From Struthidea cinerea (lineage: Eukaryota; Chordata; Aves; Passeriformes; Corcoracidae): a stretch of DNA of 64,000 nucleotides. The stretch is from the NCBI GenBank assembly GCA_013397865.1, contig VZTI01001048.1:4566804-4630803 (forward strand). The letters are read 5' to 3'. The notes below the pieces were generated by a model that had not been told where the DNA came from, made no database searches, and was given only the letters and a program-made list of their open reading frames with translations. Made by a program: the position numbers and the translations under genes. Below are positions 13,231 through 43,801 of the stretch, piece by piece (position 1 is the stretch's first letter; each line of letters begins with the position of its first letter).

Positions 13231-16200
13231 CTGTACAGCGGTGGAAACAAACTTCTGCCCAGGACTCTGGGAAATACAAAAGTTTACAGCCGGCTTTTTT
13301 CTATCTGGCCACTACTGTGGTGGTTCTGGCGGGACTGCCAACCTCGTCACAGCCAGGCTGCACCCGGGGACAAGAGACCTGACCATCGCTGCAGCCACCC
13401 CACGCACCGGGGTCCCATTGCTCCACCGGCTTGAGTCCCCCAGACTGTTCTGCGGGAGTTTCACTAGGCTGGCACTGATTCCTCAGAGCATCGAGCCTCG
13501 AGCATGTGGCCACTAATTCAGACCCAGCCCGGCTCTACCGCGCGTCAAGTCTGATGCAAAACTCACTGGAGGCAACAGAAAGAAATGCTGATTTCCATAG
13601 ATTTTTGGATTAAGCTTATCTGGTGAGCTGTTAGTCACTGGCAACCGCACATAGCCCATGGCAGGCAGGCGTGTGCCCGGCTACCTGCAGCTACAACCGC
13701 GTGTTAGTCATCCATGGACGTCCTATTACTGCAATAATGCCTTAGTAACTAAATACAATTTGTATTTGTGTCCTGCCAGCCAGCTGGTGCTTCCCACTCT
13801 CAGCAGGCCCGAGTGATGTGCTTGAATTGACTCCGAGAGGGAGCAGCAGCTCAGTGCACACACCACAGGCACGACAGCTCTATGTGACTCTCTAAGCTCC
13901 TGTTCCAGTACTGCTGGGAAAACAGGAAAGGCTGTGCTGTCTGGGACTGCCCAGCCATTAGGATGGTTTCAGGCTGTTAGGGCTGGGAATTTTGGAAAGG
14001 AATTTGAATCCAGCTTCAGCAATGTGAGACAATAGATAAGGAACATAGCTGGAGAAGTGGTTACGTACCTGAGGCACAGGACTGTGCAACAAGTGAACTG
14101 GACTCTGCTCCTCTGAACTCTGCCCTGCAATACTTTCATGTGCAGTCTTGAGCATGGTACCTAATCATACCTTGGTCTTCCCGTTCCTGTTTTGGACGTA
14201 GTGTCCAAAAGCATTGGAAATTATAGGTGCATGCAGATGGAAGCAGTGCACAGGCTATTCAGACCATTTCTTAGGGGAGAGGAGAAGGATCTTCCAGTTA
14301 AATGATTGTTAAAAAGAATTGTCTTCACTGGAAGTTGGATTAGATAACAAGATTTAAAAACTGCAGGAAATGGAAAATACATTGTTCTGCTGAGATCATA
14401 AATGGAGTAGTTTCAGAACAGATGGACTCAATTTATCACTTAATCAAAATTTTGTGGACCTTCCGAGTACACATATTGCTTAACATCATTTCTGTACACC
14501 CACAAAAATATTTGCTATCCCAGAGTAAGATCCAAAATTCCTGCATGATTCAACACGACTGACATTGTAGGGGTTTTTTAATGGCAGCAGCTCCAAAGCA
14601 TTCCAAGTGCTTTATGTACACTGTTGTGCAGATTACTCTTAAACTATCAACAATTACTGTAACATATTTTTAGCCAAAAAAAAGGATATAAAAGGGAAAA
14701 AAAAGAAACCAAAATATAGAAATTAATATCCAGCTCCCTGCCTCCTGCATATGTTACATACGGGCTTCCCCCATTCTTTTTTCCGCAGCTAATGTTTCTC
14801 TCAGCGCCGGCAGCTGAAGCACAGCCAGGGCTGGTTCTCACCAGCAGATGCTACCACCCCTTGCTGGAGAGCACCTGGCACTGCTGGGAGCCTGCTCAAC
14901 GGCACCACCCAAGCACAAGGATCTGTCGTGTGTGAGAAAAGTGACAGTATCTCACCTGTGCTTTTAGTGACTTGTCTTTTTGCCCCTGTAAATTGATCTG
15001 AAATAAATTTCCTATGCATACGTGGTAGCTGCAAATGTCAGATACTGTGGAAATGTAGCCCTTCACTGGAGGTCCATCTGAAATGTCCAGATTCGAATAC
15101 AGCAGTCCCCAGGGCTATATTTGTTCCTGTGAAAGTGTTCTTCAAAGACAAGCAACCATTATTGTTTTCAAGCTCTTGCTTAGAAAAATATCCCACAGCT
15201 TAAAATTATATGTACATATTGAGTGTATAAAGTCAGAGTATTAAACACAGAAATCTAAATCTTTCTCAAGATTGAACTGGACAACTGTACCATAAATAGT
15301 TTTAGAGATTTGGTTAAAATGCAACATATTTGCCGACAAAAATCTAATAAAATAAAATTTTTAGTCTTCTGTTTAAAGTATTTGTAGATAGGATGTTTAA
15401 AACAAATGTAGTTGCAAAGTGAGTTGTAGAGCATTGCAGGAGTCTGTTTTGTACAATTCAGATGTGTGCTTCAGTGGAAATTGCCATAGTACCCAGGGCC
15501 ATGAATCATTATGAAAGAGAAAGATCACTATTTTTGAAAGAAGCAGAGATAGAAAAACGTAGTAAACTTCAAGTATGACTCTCATGCAAGGGGTTTACAT
15601 TTTTCTCTTAGTAAGTCACTGTGGGTTGAACCTGCCTTCAGTTTGTGCATGCTTGTACTATTCATAGTAGTAAAGGGGATGACAGCATTTTGTTCTAAAT
15701 AATTTTATTTGCAAAATGTTTCAACATTCAGATTTTCAGTGGCTCCCATAAATGAGTCAGTTAGGACTCAGGATGGTTGCTGACCAAATAAATATGCGAC
15801 AAAAGCAAATCAGAAATACAGTTATAACCTCAGAAAATATTCTTTAAGCATTTAGGAAAAATTTGAAAATTAATATAGAGCAGACTGTTTTGTGGGTTAG
15901 ACATTATATAAGGTAGCACAATATGTTAAGTTGGACTTGTAAAATTAACAGGTAGACTTTTAATATGTGCATTCCTTTTAAATATTCCTTTGATGTCCTG
16001 CATCACCACAGCATGTAGGGTAGCGTGCTTCACCATGCTGCCTTTTTGTAGTTCCTCAAATACCCAGAAACAGTGACCACGACAACCTTAATTTCTGCTT
16101 TTCTTCACTAGTTTCATGATTCTGATTCAGAAAGCCAGAAATAAAATGTTGTTTTTAATGAACTCTACAGTAGGAGGTATTTATTAGAATATTGTTTGTT

Positions 16201-19200
16201 TGTTTGTTTTGGATGAGATTTAGCATCTATTTGCCAGTGCGCATCCGCACACCACTCTCTTTGGCCACTGATCAATTTAGAGAATGAGACAAACAACTTG
16301 AGTAAATTATTTGCTATTTCCTGTACAGATATCTAATAATAGAACAATCCCAACGTGCTAGGCACGACATGCTTAGGAAGGATGTAGTAAGACATTATTT
16401 TGAGTGGCTACATTGCTGTCACCCTCATTTACAGGGCAATATTAGAATCAATTGCTGAAGACTATTAGGCTTATGCTGCTAAATGCAGGAGCACCTCACT
16501 GCATCAGCCTGGCTAAAGAGAAGGCAGAGTTTCACTGCTGTGACGTAGTTTGCATTTTTGGCTCTTGGATCAATTGAACAAACTTTGGGGAATAATTTGC
16601 TGCTTTCTGTAAACAGAGCAATAGATGTCATACACGTTTCTTTAAGGACATGAAAAGCTATTCAGGTCTCTCGTCCTATTTGTTATTTGTTTTAAAGTTG
16701 TCAAAGACTCTTAGCTGACTTGGAAAGACGATCATGTTTTCTAGCATCCCAGATTTCATTCAAGTCAGTGGGACAACAGTAATTTCTCCAAAGAAAACTT
16801 CAAGCTCACAGCACTGGGAAACAATAATTAGGGAAGGTACTGACAATGCAAAAAAGTGTGTGACTGAGGAGCTTATGCAGTGTTTCCTAGAGGAACTGAA
16901 GGACTTGGGAATACAAGTCCCACCACCTGCAGCTCCAGCACTTGGGCTAGGAGGTTTTGTTTGGTTTCTTGGACTAACAACCAAAAAGACGCCTGCATCT
17001 CCTCTCCTGTTCATGCTTAATATTCTATCTCCAGAACAAGAAAATGCATTATTCCTTGGAAAATCAGTGCCTGGTTAATTGCTTAAACCTTTTTACCTGT
17101 ACTTGCAGGTGTGATTTGTACTGAACCAAGGGCTATAGATCAGACTGGGTTTTAAATCTTTCTGTATACTCAAGTTGACCTGTACTGAAATGGAACATTT
17201 TCTTCTAGAAATTTAATTACTCTCAACAATGACAGACAATCTGGTCTGTGGCTTCCTAGAAAACTGTTAGATGGTCTTTACTGAAGAGTCACTCTTTTTA
17301 TTAATTGGTAAGTTACACAAGAAAGGAAAAAAAATGAAAGGAAGGCCATTTCTCTATTAGGTGCCCTAACGCTGCAGGTGGAGTTTGTCACAAAATGGAA
17401 GATGTTATTGATTGAAAGACCACAGAAAAGAACAGATCGTTTTATGTTCACAGTAAGTGATGAAACTATTTAGCTAACTGTTTTCAATTTGCACTTTCAG
17501 TATCTCTGCATTAGTAGCTAGGAGGGTATACTGGAAAGAAAAGAAGAATACTTTGGAAAAATCAGTAAGGAACAAATGGACCATGTATATTATTAGGGGA
17601 AAATGCTCTTATATAAATTGGAATACAATTCTAAAACACAGAGTTCTAAAAGAACCCACTAGGAAACATGGATTTACTAAAAAAAAAAAGCCAAAAACTA
17701 CCCAACCCTGTTACAAATCAATTTTAAAAGTGTGTGGACAAACTTCATCTGATTAAATCAATGTAGCCCTATTATAGTGAAACCAATGAAGTAAAAATTA
17801 TTTCTGTTACCTGAGGATGTAGCCTTTCATATTATCTCACTGAGCTAACAGAAGTAACTTACTTCTTGAAGATTAGTTTATTTAGATCACAATGGGGATT
17901 TTAAAAGAGAGAATACTAAGTGAAAACATAACCCTCCCTTTATTTTCCTTTATGCTGAGAAACTGAGTGTGTTTTCTTCCAAGTAGTTGGTATTTTCAAA
18001 GAAAACAATATAATAACTGTCCCAAAGCTGAGAGGGACTACGGTGGAAAATACTTTAGTTTCTTACTATACTGAAATCACAGAGTCCTGCTTGCTGTCAC
18101 TGAAATCAGTGGAAGAACTCCCCTTAAATCAAACAAAACCAGGCTGGCTGTCATAATTCTTAGAGTAAGGCAAAAGAGTAACCTAAAATTTCCGACAGCA
18201 AAGGTTTCTCTCCTTTGCAATAAAATCTTAGAATTTATTGATATAGTAACATTAAAATAATACTAATACTCATCTTCACTACACTTCTTTTCAGTACAAC
18301 ACATTATTAACCGAAATCAGCTGGGCAGTGATTAATTTCATGAGGTAAGGATTGTCTGGTGCTTTAGCGTGTCCACATCATAGTCGGTTGTGCTGGCATT
18401 ACAATAACATTTTTCCATGTGGATAGACTACTGAACTGGGAAGAAACCTGGCTAGCTTCTAACAGGACTCTATCCAAAATGGATACGCTCTGTTCTTTAA
18501 AAATGATCCATCCAGCTCATAAAATTCAATCTCAAGGAAGGCCAGCAGCCAGTTTGGGATACGGGACAGCTGTGATGTGCTACGCAGGCCAGATAAGGCA
18601 CAAAGGTAGGAAAAGCCTGTAAAAACTGAGACACCGATGAAGACGCTAAAGAAGAAATAAAAATAAATAACTTTCCAATAATGATGTCCGAGAAACAAAC
18701 ATCAGTTCTAATTTATGTCCTTTTAGTGTTCCACCAGCTCATCACAATTGTTTATTATAGTTTTCCCTCACTAAGCAGCACCAGAACATTAAGACTCTCA
18801 CAAATGTACAAATACAGTAATTACAGTTCACAACTACTGGTTTTTTGTGGACAGTTTTTTATGTCTAAGTGTGAGAATTAGAAAAATTATTACACAATAC
18901 AGAAACTATAGAACTGCATTATTTCATGACTTGTTATTGTTTTCTATTGTTTTTACTTCAAGAATACTCCTCTAAAATTGTAACCTAAAATATCACTTTA
19001 TTCAATAGAAATAAAGTGCAGTAATGCACTTGAAGATTTAGGTGTTGTTTTGGTTTGTTTTTTTAAAAATCAGACGGTCCATGCAAGGTAAAGTTACCAG
19101 ACCAGCGCTCTCTGTAACTGCAAAGATTGGATTCCTTCTTTTTCACATTAATGCCTCAGCTTCCAGATTCCCAACAACTGTATTTGCCTGTACTCTCCAA

Positions 19201-22200
19201 GAAGTTTGTTCTGCTTCTGACAGGCCATCATGTGACTTTGTTCTGAAGAGCTCAGAAGTGCTGACTTAAAAGTCAAGTGCCAAGTGTTAAAAGCACTTGG
19301 TGTAGGAGAGCAGGTCCAGGGCAGCGGGGTCTCTGCCCAAGCCAAAGCTGCCCCTGTGCACAACGGGAAGAGGCCAGGGCAGCCTTTTCTTGGAGCCAGG
19401 ATTGCTCTTACCCCCTTGCTTTTCACCCTACTAACACTGTGCCAATATTTTTTTGCAACAAAATTCAGTTTTCTCAGCTCTACCCTTAGATTAGTGGGAT
19501 TCTGTGGGTAGTTACCACTACCTGAAGGTGCTACTCTCTGCATACAAACAACATTATAAACAGGAGCCTTTAAATTACCTTTTGTAGATGGAGATGGTGG
19601 CTTAGACACTGCGCAGAAGTGATTCAGTAGGTGGCACTCACTGCAGGTCAGACATACCTGAAATTTTCAGCAATTATGCTTTATGACGTCATCTTGATGG
19701 ATAAAAGTTGATACCATAACATCAGTTTATTAAGAGACTTTGGGATGAAAAGGATCTTATAGAAATAAGTACATTATTTTGTAAGTTATTCCTCCTGTGC
19801 ACTGAGAAAAATTTTGAAAAGGAAAAGCAAACATGAAGACAATATGAAAGATTTCTACCTGCTGTTGGATTAGCCATTGATTTTTCTGACTGAGATGTCT
19901 TTTCATAGTTACTGATTACCAGGCAACCACAAAGGAGCTTGATTCAAGATCCACTATGGTAAAGAGGGAAAAACCCAACCCAGCCTTAATCAGTCTCCTA
20001 CTTATTGTAAGAATGAGCAACAGTCCTGTTTGGAAATAGGTCACAGGAGGAGGGAAATGCAAATAGTAACCATTAATGCACATTGAACCTAAACCACCTC
20101 ATGTATTTTTGTAAGAAAAATATTTCTTCACACTCCTGGTGCAATAATCTGTTGTGTACAGACCAGCAAGATGGATTTCTTTGGGGATTTTGGTTTTGTT
20201 TTTTTTTAAAATGGGAGCTTTAAGTTCAGAATAGATATTTTTGTGTTACATTGCCAGGCAGCACAAATGAGCAATTTGAACCAGGATTATTTTCAGGTTT
20301 CACTGTCACCAAATCTAGCACAACCACTGAACTTTACACCTGGGAAAATGCAGCTGAAAGCGCAGATTAGTTTCACTAATAGCTATTCAGAAGCATTTGA
20401 TTGCTTAATGATCTTTAAGCTCAAGAGTCAAACATTGCTTCATCCAGAAGCAAAAGTCGTTTTATATACCCACACAAGAGCATTTTATTTATTTTAAACA
20501 AGCAAAGCACTCACCAAATCTGCACTCATGGTTCCTCAGATTTCTCTACCACCACACAAATGCATTCTTTACAAGCCAGCTCTTGCACACAGTCAAGTAT
20601 TTTTTTCTGGCAGAGTTTTGCACTATGGGAAAGTAGGACTTCATTATACAGAAAGACTAAAAAAATCAGCCTCCCATCCCAACATTAGATTGTCGAATAA
20701 TTTACACAGAAACTAGCTTCAAATGTGGGTATGTGAGGGCAAGGGGACATATTCCTACTTCAGCCTGCTTAATCAATGGGGTTTTTGGTCTATTTTCCTT
20801 TAAAGAGCTGCTGTAGCAGCAGGAAATACTCTTCTTAAAGCACTAATGATCTGCATCCCCTTTGTGCTTCACCATAACCTGTTGGACAGGATTTGATAAA
20901 TGCCACATTTAGCACCAAAAAACAAAGGGTGGGCTCAGAGTTGAAAAAGGATTAGGAAACTCAGTGCAGCAAGTTGCAAATGTCAAAAGCTATTCAGACC
21001 TGCTGCGGAGCAGAGACACCTTCAAGAGACCTTCAGCCGTGAACTGCTGAGGTCATTCAGTGTCGACACCACAGGTAATGCCTGAGCAGGGGGACCCACC
21101 AGAAGCCCCACAGCGCCTCACTTCCACGCATCTTGGAAGCAGAAAGAAGCCATTCCTGCTTTTATGCAGAGGATACCCAAGATTTTTCATTTTCCCCTAC
21201 CTCTACGTGTACCTAAAAGATTTTCAGAATTCCATCAGCTTTCAATAATTAACTTACAGCAAAATAAAATTCACATTCTTATTCCTGCCCGCTTTCATCC
21301 ATATCCTGCCCTGCTACAGGGAAGGAGCAAATGGGAACAGGCCATCTCCGAGCTGGCTATTGCCAAAAGAAAGGCCCATGGAACAGCATGGCCAACAAAG
21401 GCACCACACTTCTCCCTTTTTTTGAGTTTTTTGGAGTTTTTGGAGTCCACAGATTGATAAAATGATTATGGTGGGCCAACCACTAAATATACAAAGAAAT
21501 AAAATCAAAGCTTTTTAAAAATAACTGATCTAAATTTTACAGTAATCTGAAACGTGTATCAATTTCATCTAGCACTACCATGCCCAAGTAACAGACACCT
21601 TCTGGCTCTTTCCTTTCTACTTTCTTTTCAAGCAGATACTTGACAGAAACTTTGGGCTTGCAAAGACTCAACAAAGCCATTCCAATTTTAATTCCTGTGT
21701 TACTGAGGACATTATGTGACTTGCAAAGGATCCTTGGTGTTGGATATTTCTTTCCCTGGGATCATCTCAAACATCCTAACAATCAACTTTGAAGATTAGT
21801 TCACTAGGCTCAGAGCAAATCACTGCAGGGAAGAGCCTAAGAGTACTTTGGCACAGGAAAATCTACAACCACGATGAAATTAAGCATCATGAGAACAGCA
21901 AAGCTGTTTTCAACTTGTAGATGAAATCTTGAATAATGTATCTGTCAGAACTGCCAGTAAATGACTCCTGGAAATACAGTCAAGACACACTTACACGTAG
22001 GTCACTGCACTCAGAAAACATTTTTTGAGGAAAACTTGTGAAACCACTACAAATTAAGTAGAATATAAAGTTCTCAAAATCTGCACTTTCAAGATGAACA
22101 GTTTTAAGACATACTAAATTTGATTATTAGAAAATTATTTTGCATTGTTAAGCAAAAGTATCAAGTTCTAGGAATCAGCAGAATAATCACTTTTTGCACT

Positions 22201-23399
22201 TTAACAGTAGCTGGAATAATTGAATTTATTTTTTGTTACAGCCTCTAAATAGGCAAATATAGTCCCTTCTCGAGTAATTACACACTTTATCTCCTATAGC
22301 TTTTACTCTTTAAGAAATAAAGTTGGAGTCAAACATTCAGTTTTAAGATCTATCATGAGTTTTAACATCCATCAAGATGTCAAATGATTGACTGCATTTA
22401 TTTACAATACATTTTCTAGGTAAGACTATTTTCTAACCAGCTGCTCACATTATATTTAGGATACACTCATGATGACTCCAGATATAAAATGGAAAAGGTC
22501 CATTTTGAAAGTACATAAAGAAAGTTGCCACCAGCCACTGGACTACTACTATTTTCTAAAGATTAAGGAAAACAAGCTTGTTTTTTACTGTTTAAAAACC
22601 TGAGCTGTAAATTCTGAGGAAACAGAATCAAGTCATGTCTCAAAAGGAAGATTTACTTACATTTCAGCTTCTTTTCTGCCACAAGGGAGAATGACTGACA
22701 ATTAATTAACACACAGATCTTTAACTATAAACACCATTTTATCAATTTTCTTTTCAATTAAGATTCTCAGCAAATCAATTTAAAGCCGAACAGGAAGATA
22801 TATAAACACTTCAGGTTATTTATGTATTTCCAGTGGTCTGTGGTGGACTACCAGAGGGAAGACTACCAAAACTTGCAGTATGTGCACGTCTCCCAAGGAA
22901 GGACAAGAAGAAGAACACACTTCAGTAACATCAGCCACGCTTCAGGAATTGCTGAACATGGATTTTAGCTGGAAGCAAATCCAATTAACTCTTGCATAGT
23001 TCTACACAACCCCCCCTCAGCATAGTAGCTCTGAGCAGCTGCTGCCCTGCAGCTGCAACACCACCCCAAAGCCAAGTTCAGAAGACAAAGAAAATGGATC
23101 CTTCCACAAGTTTCCTACGTATTTGAGGATGAAAATTAGACAAAAACCATACATAAAGAAACCTTTACACATGTATATTCTTCCATTTATTCTCGGGCTT
23201 ACAGACTCTGCTCCAGCTCTCCTGAAAGGAAAAACAGCAGACCAGGGCCACCTGAACAAAATCAGCTTCCAAACTCCAAGCAGAGGGCCCAGGACTCAGC
23301 AGGGAAAGGACACCGACAGTACGAAAAATGTTACTCGAGTAACTCTTTCCACAGTGCTGTGAAGGGGAAGACAGGGTGTCAAGAATGGTGATAAACTGC
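13231..23399. other. Intergenic region between TENT4B and the putative ADCY7 start
   Basis: About 10 kb. I see no gene. The longest open frames (about 114 and 153 codons, near 16734 and 19148) have no family signature or splice support. It contains a perfect CRE at 19684 and a local GC-richer patch near 14800-14930. No mobile element is recognised. Confidence 0.7.
19684..19691. promoter_or_regulatory. Perfect CRE palindrome TGACGTCA
   Basis: The full 8-bp CREB/ATF consensus with a central CpG, in AT-rich, CpG-poor intergenic DNA about 6.5 kb upstream of the putative ADCY7 promoter. Function is inferred from the motif only. Confidence 0.35.
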
Positions 23400-23416
23400 A
23401 GTAGTTAGATTAAACA

Positions 23417-23422
23417 TTTATT
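23417..23422 (-). terminator. Candidate polyadenylation signal AATAAA for TENT4B
   Basis: The plus strand reads tttatt, which is AATAAA on the transcript strand. About 15-20 bases downstream is a CA-containing cleavage context, followed by a stretch with TTCTTG and CCTGTCTT. I chose it because the AU-rich 3' UTR-like sequence ends about here. 3' end sequencing would be decisive. Confidence 0.45.
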
Positions 23423-23679
23423 TTTTTCATATATTCACAAAATCTTCACAAAAGTATTGAAACTCAAAAAGGAATTAGACTTGAGTCAAATACAGAGATG
23501 AAATGTACAAGACAAATGAGCAGGCAAACTAAAAGGTCTTGAAAGTATTTTACTTCAGATTGAAAAACGAACAGTTCAACTGTTCCGTTTAAATAAAGTT
23601 TTGCAAGATATACAGTATTTTATGAATACAATGCTGGTCATTTGAGGCAATGTAAAATACCTCAATTTTTCCTTCATGC

Positions 23680-23690
23680 TTTTTTTTTTC

Positions 23691-23720
<30 letters not shown>
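23680..23720. repeat. Interrupted poly-T tract
   Basis: About 40 bases of T with two C interruptions, followed by A7. It lies near the distal end of the TENT4B 3' UTR, so the transcript carries poly-A here. Confidence 0.85.
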
Positions 23721-23727
<7 letters not shown>

Positions 23728-25865
23728 TACTGTTTACCAAAAAGAAACTTGAGCAGTCCAGGAAAAGCTATTTTCCATTAAATTTATGAAAACCATAAAT
23801 TGAGGCAAACCTAAGATTCCCAATGGAATCAAGATTATCTTCCCGCTACCACCACCTTAAAATTATCACATGCTTATTGGAACACTAATATCTGCACCCT
23901 AGGAGTACATTTGCTTTCAACAATGAGGGTGATTCTTTTAAAAACACTTCAGTGTGGTAAATGCGATACAGATCTTTGCAAGTATTAAGTTTTGGAACAG
24001 TTTTGCTAATAGCAGCTAACAATACTGGATTAATATAATTTATAAATAATTGTTCCCTAAGCGGTGAACATAAATCTACACATTCACAATAATCTAAAAC
24101 AAAATAAATAGTGACTATGCATAATGTGGTACAACTTTTACTAGTTTCTATGAAGAAAAGCTGAACATCTTGATAAAATTATCTGATCAAATTAAAATAT
24201 GACTCTCAAAATTTTTTTAAAAATTGTCAAATTAACATCACTTAAGCTTAGTGTTGGAGTACATGTTATGACTTTCTGTATTTTTGGAATATATATAATT
24301 TCCTTTTTGAAGTAAAACACTTTAACACATTGAAAATGTTTATTAATTTAAGTGATGACATCAGTTCTGGTTTCATTTTACTTTAAAAATTATTGCACTC
24401 ATTAGTGCCCATAAAGGTCAGGTTGGTCTGTAGTATTCTGTAAATGTATATAAAAAGTTTCTCAAAGCTAACAGTACTTTTTATAAAAGCATCATCTCAG
24501 AACTGCTGCATTTAATACAGCCACGTACGCCAAGTACAGACCTTCCTCTTTCCAGAAATATGTGAAAGTAAATGCCACTTAACTCTCTAGCACGGAAGTG
24601 TCCCAACTCCTGTTCCAAACTATGCCTGTGAGTGCAATTTTACATTTCATTCGCATTCATGGCATCAAAGGTACTGCAACCTAGACTTGTGATGTGACTG
24701 AACCACACACATGTGGAGTTTCAATGAAATGAGAACTAGGTCAATGAAGAAATATCATGAGATATGGAAGGTTTGGGTCGTTAAGGCAATACAAAGTATA
24801 TTTCATTATTTGAAATCGTTTTGTTTTTAGTAATTAAGTGTAAATATAAAAATGCCTAAGAGGGGAGTGAGAAAAAAATACTTTAATTGTAAAATTTACT
24901 TAAAGCTTCAACAGTTATCATCTCCTACAGGAGTTAGCAAAAATATAAAAGACAAAAAAATCCAGACCTGGAAGGGGGAGGAAAGGCACAAACAAGGAGG
25001 CATGGGATTAAAGCAGCCCAGGAATGCAAACGTCTGTAACAAACTGAGTTTTGTTGTTTTGTTTTTTTAAAAGCAAAAAAAAAGAAAACAATCACCACCA
25101 TCAATCAAACAAAAAAAAACCCCGAGTGGCCTTACGTTGTTTCTTTAAAAAAAAAGAAGGAAGGGTCGAGGAGAGATCACTAAGGGGAGGAAGAGAAGGA
25201 TGCAACTATAAAACCCCATTGCCTGAAATGATGGCACTCTAGAAAACAAGGTGAAGGTTACTTCTCAGAGATGACAAGCTCAGTGTCTACACAAAGTACA
25301 TGTACACTTTATACAAATGAAAATCTTCATTTGCCACCATAAACCTTTCTTTCAGAGGAACAGCTTTTGCAGATCAAAAGTTCTATTAGATCTTCCAAAT
25401 GCCAAGAAAAGAAATTCTGAGCAATATAACTAGCAATGTCTCTTTATATGGATGTTAAGATGACAATTCAGATTATTTTCCAAACTAATCCTGAGAAAAA
25501 TTTATGTTTACAATTTAAACAGTAATGTTATGTAAAAAGTATTAACAAATCCACTATTACAAATGTCAGTTTTCCTATATGGTCATCTATATATACACAA
25601 TAAAATGGTAAGTATATGCAAAAATAATTAAAAAATCATGCACAAATTACTTTCACCTTTAAAGGCTGGGTTTCCCTCAAAATACAATTTTTTGCCTTTT
25701 TTTCCTATTTTTTTTTGTTTTATTTGTTTGTTACCACCCCCTAGACACACTGAGTACTATCTCTACAGGTCAGCATGAGCTGATGGGAAATACATTTATT
25801 TTACATTCAAGCTTTTATATCCTAAATGACCCTGTTGTAGCGTATGACTTATCAAATGAGCAGCC

Positions 25866-25924
25866 TTTTTCCTCTTTTTAAAAAATTATTTTTTCCTTTT
25901 TTTTCCATTTTTTTCTTTTTTTTT

Positions 25925-25955
<31 letters not shown>

Positions 25956-26004
25956 TTTTTTTTTTTCTTTCCTTGGTGCTTTCNNNNNNTTTTTTTTTTT
26001 TTTT
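25866..26004 (-). repeat. Long A-rich homopolymer tract (T-rich on plus strand)
   Basis: Runs of T broken by C and a few A on the plus strand, so the TENT4B transcript has a long A-rich segment starting about 170 bases after the stop codon. The tract is interrupted by six Ns. Its true length is uncertain because such tracts are often misassembled. It could prime oligo-dT internally and create false 3' ends. Confidence 0.85.
25984..25989. other. Assembly gap, 6 N
   Basis: Six Ns inside the poly-T tract of the TENT4B 3' UTR. The position in a homopolymer suggests sequencing or polishing failure rather than a large missing piece. Confidence 0.99.
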
Positions 26005-26174
26005 GCAGTGATCAATCTTCATGTTCCGTTCCGTGGCGAGCTGGGAAAAAAAAATGCAGTTGCTAATCTATGTCTGAACAGTCTGAAGCTCCAGAAGAGA
26101 TCCAAGGAGTCACTATCAAACTATCCTGTAGCATGAGATCATTGCACACAGAAGAACAGTCATAAAGTAGGCAA

Positions 26175-43771
<17,597 letters not shown>

Positions 43772-43774
43772 CTA

Positions 43775-43801
43775 AGAAAGAAAAGAAAAGAAAAGAAAGA
43801 A
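43775..43801. repeat. (AAAAG)n microsatellite forming the exon 2 pyrimidine tract
   Basis: Pentamer/tetramer units aaaag and aaag on the plus strand. On the transcript strand they give an uninterrupted run of CTTTT units ending four bases before the exon 2 acceptor. Confidence 0.93.

Larger units (their letters stand above)
12780..13300. promoter_or_regulatory. CpG island, probable promoter of the gene downstream of TENT4B
   Basis: About 500 bp dense in CpG between AT-rich flanks, with GC-box-like GGGCGG and CCGCCC sequences and no TATA box. It lies about 10 kb beyond the TENT4B 3' end. In human, ADCY7 begins about 10 kb downstream of TENT4B on the same strand, so an ADCY7 promoter is the natural reading. 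This rests on synteny, not on coding similarity. Confidence 0.65.
23400..26174 (-). other. TENT4B: TENT4B 3' UTR (probable extent)
   Basis: AT-rich, without credible ORFs, and directly downstream of the TENT4B stop. I end it at an AATAAA hexamer (minus strand) at 23417-23422. A length of about 2.8 kb is inferred. There are other possible hexamers upstream (for example near 25795 and 24337), so shorter isoforms are possible. The segment holds long A-rich stretches on the transcript strand at 25866-26004 and 23680-23720, and a 6-base gap. Confidence 0.6.

Noticed and set aside
16734..17078. 114-codon plus-strand ATG ORF
   Set aside because: No family resemblance or promoter. A minus-strand frame is open over the same DNA.
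19148..19609. 153-codon minus-strand ORF in the intergenic region
   Set aside because: No recognisable domain, and plus-strand frames are open over the same stretch. Length is within chance expectation for this much DNA.
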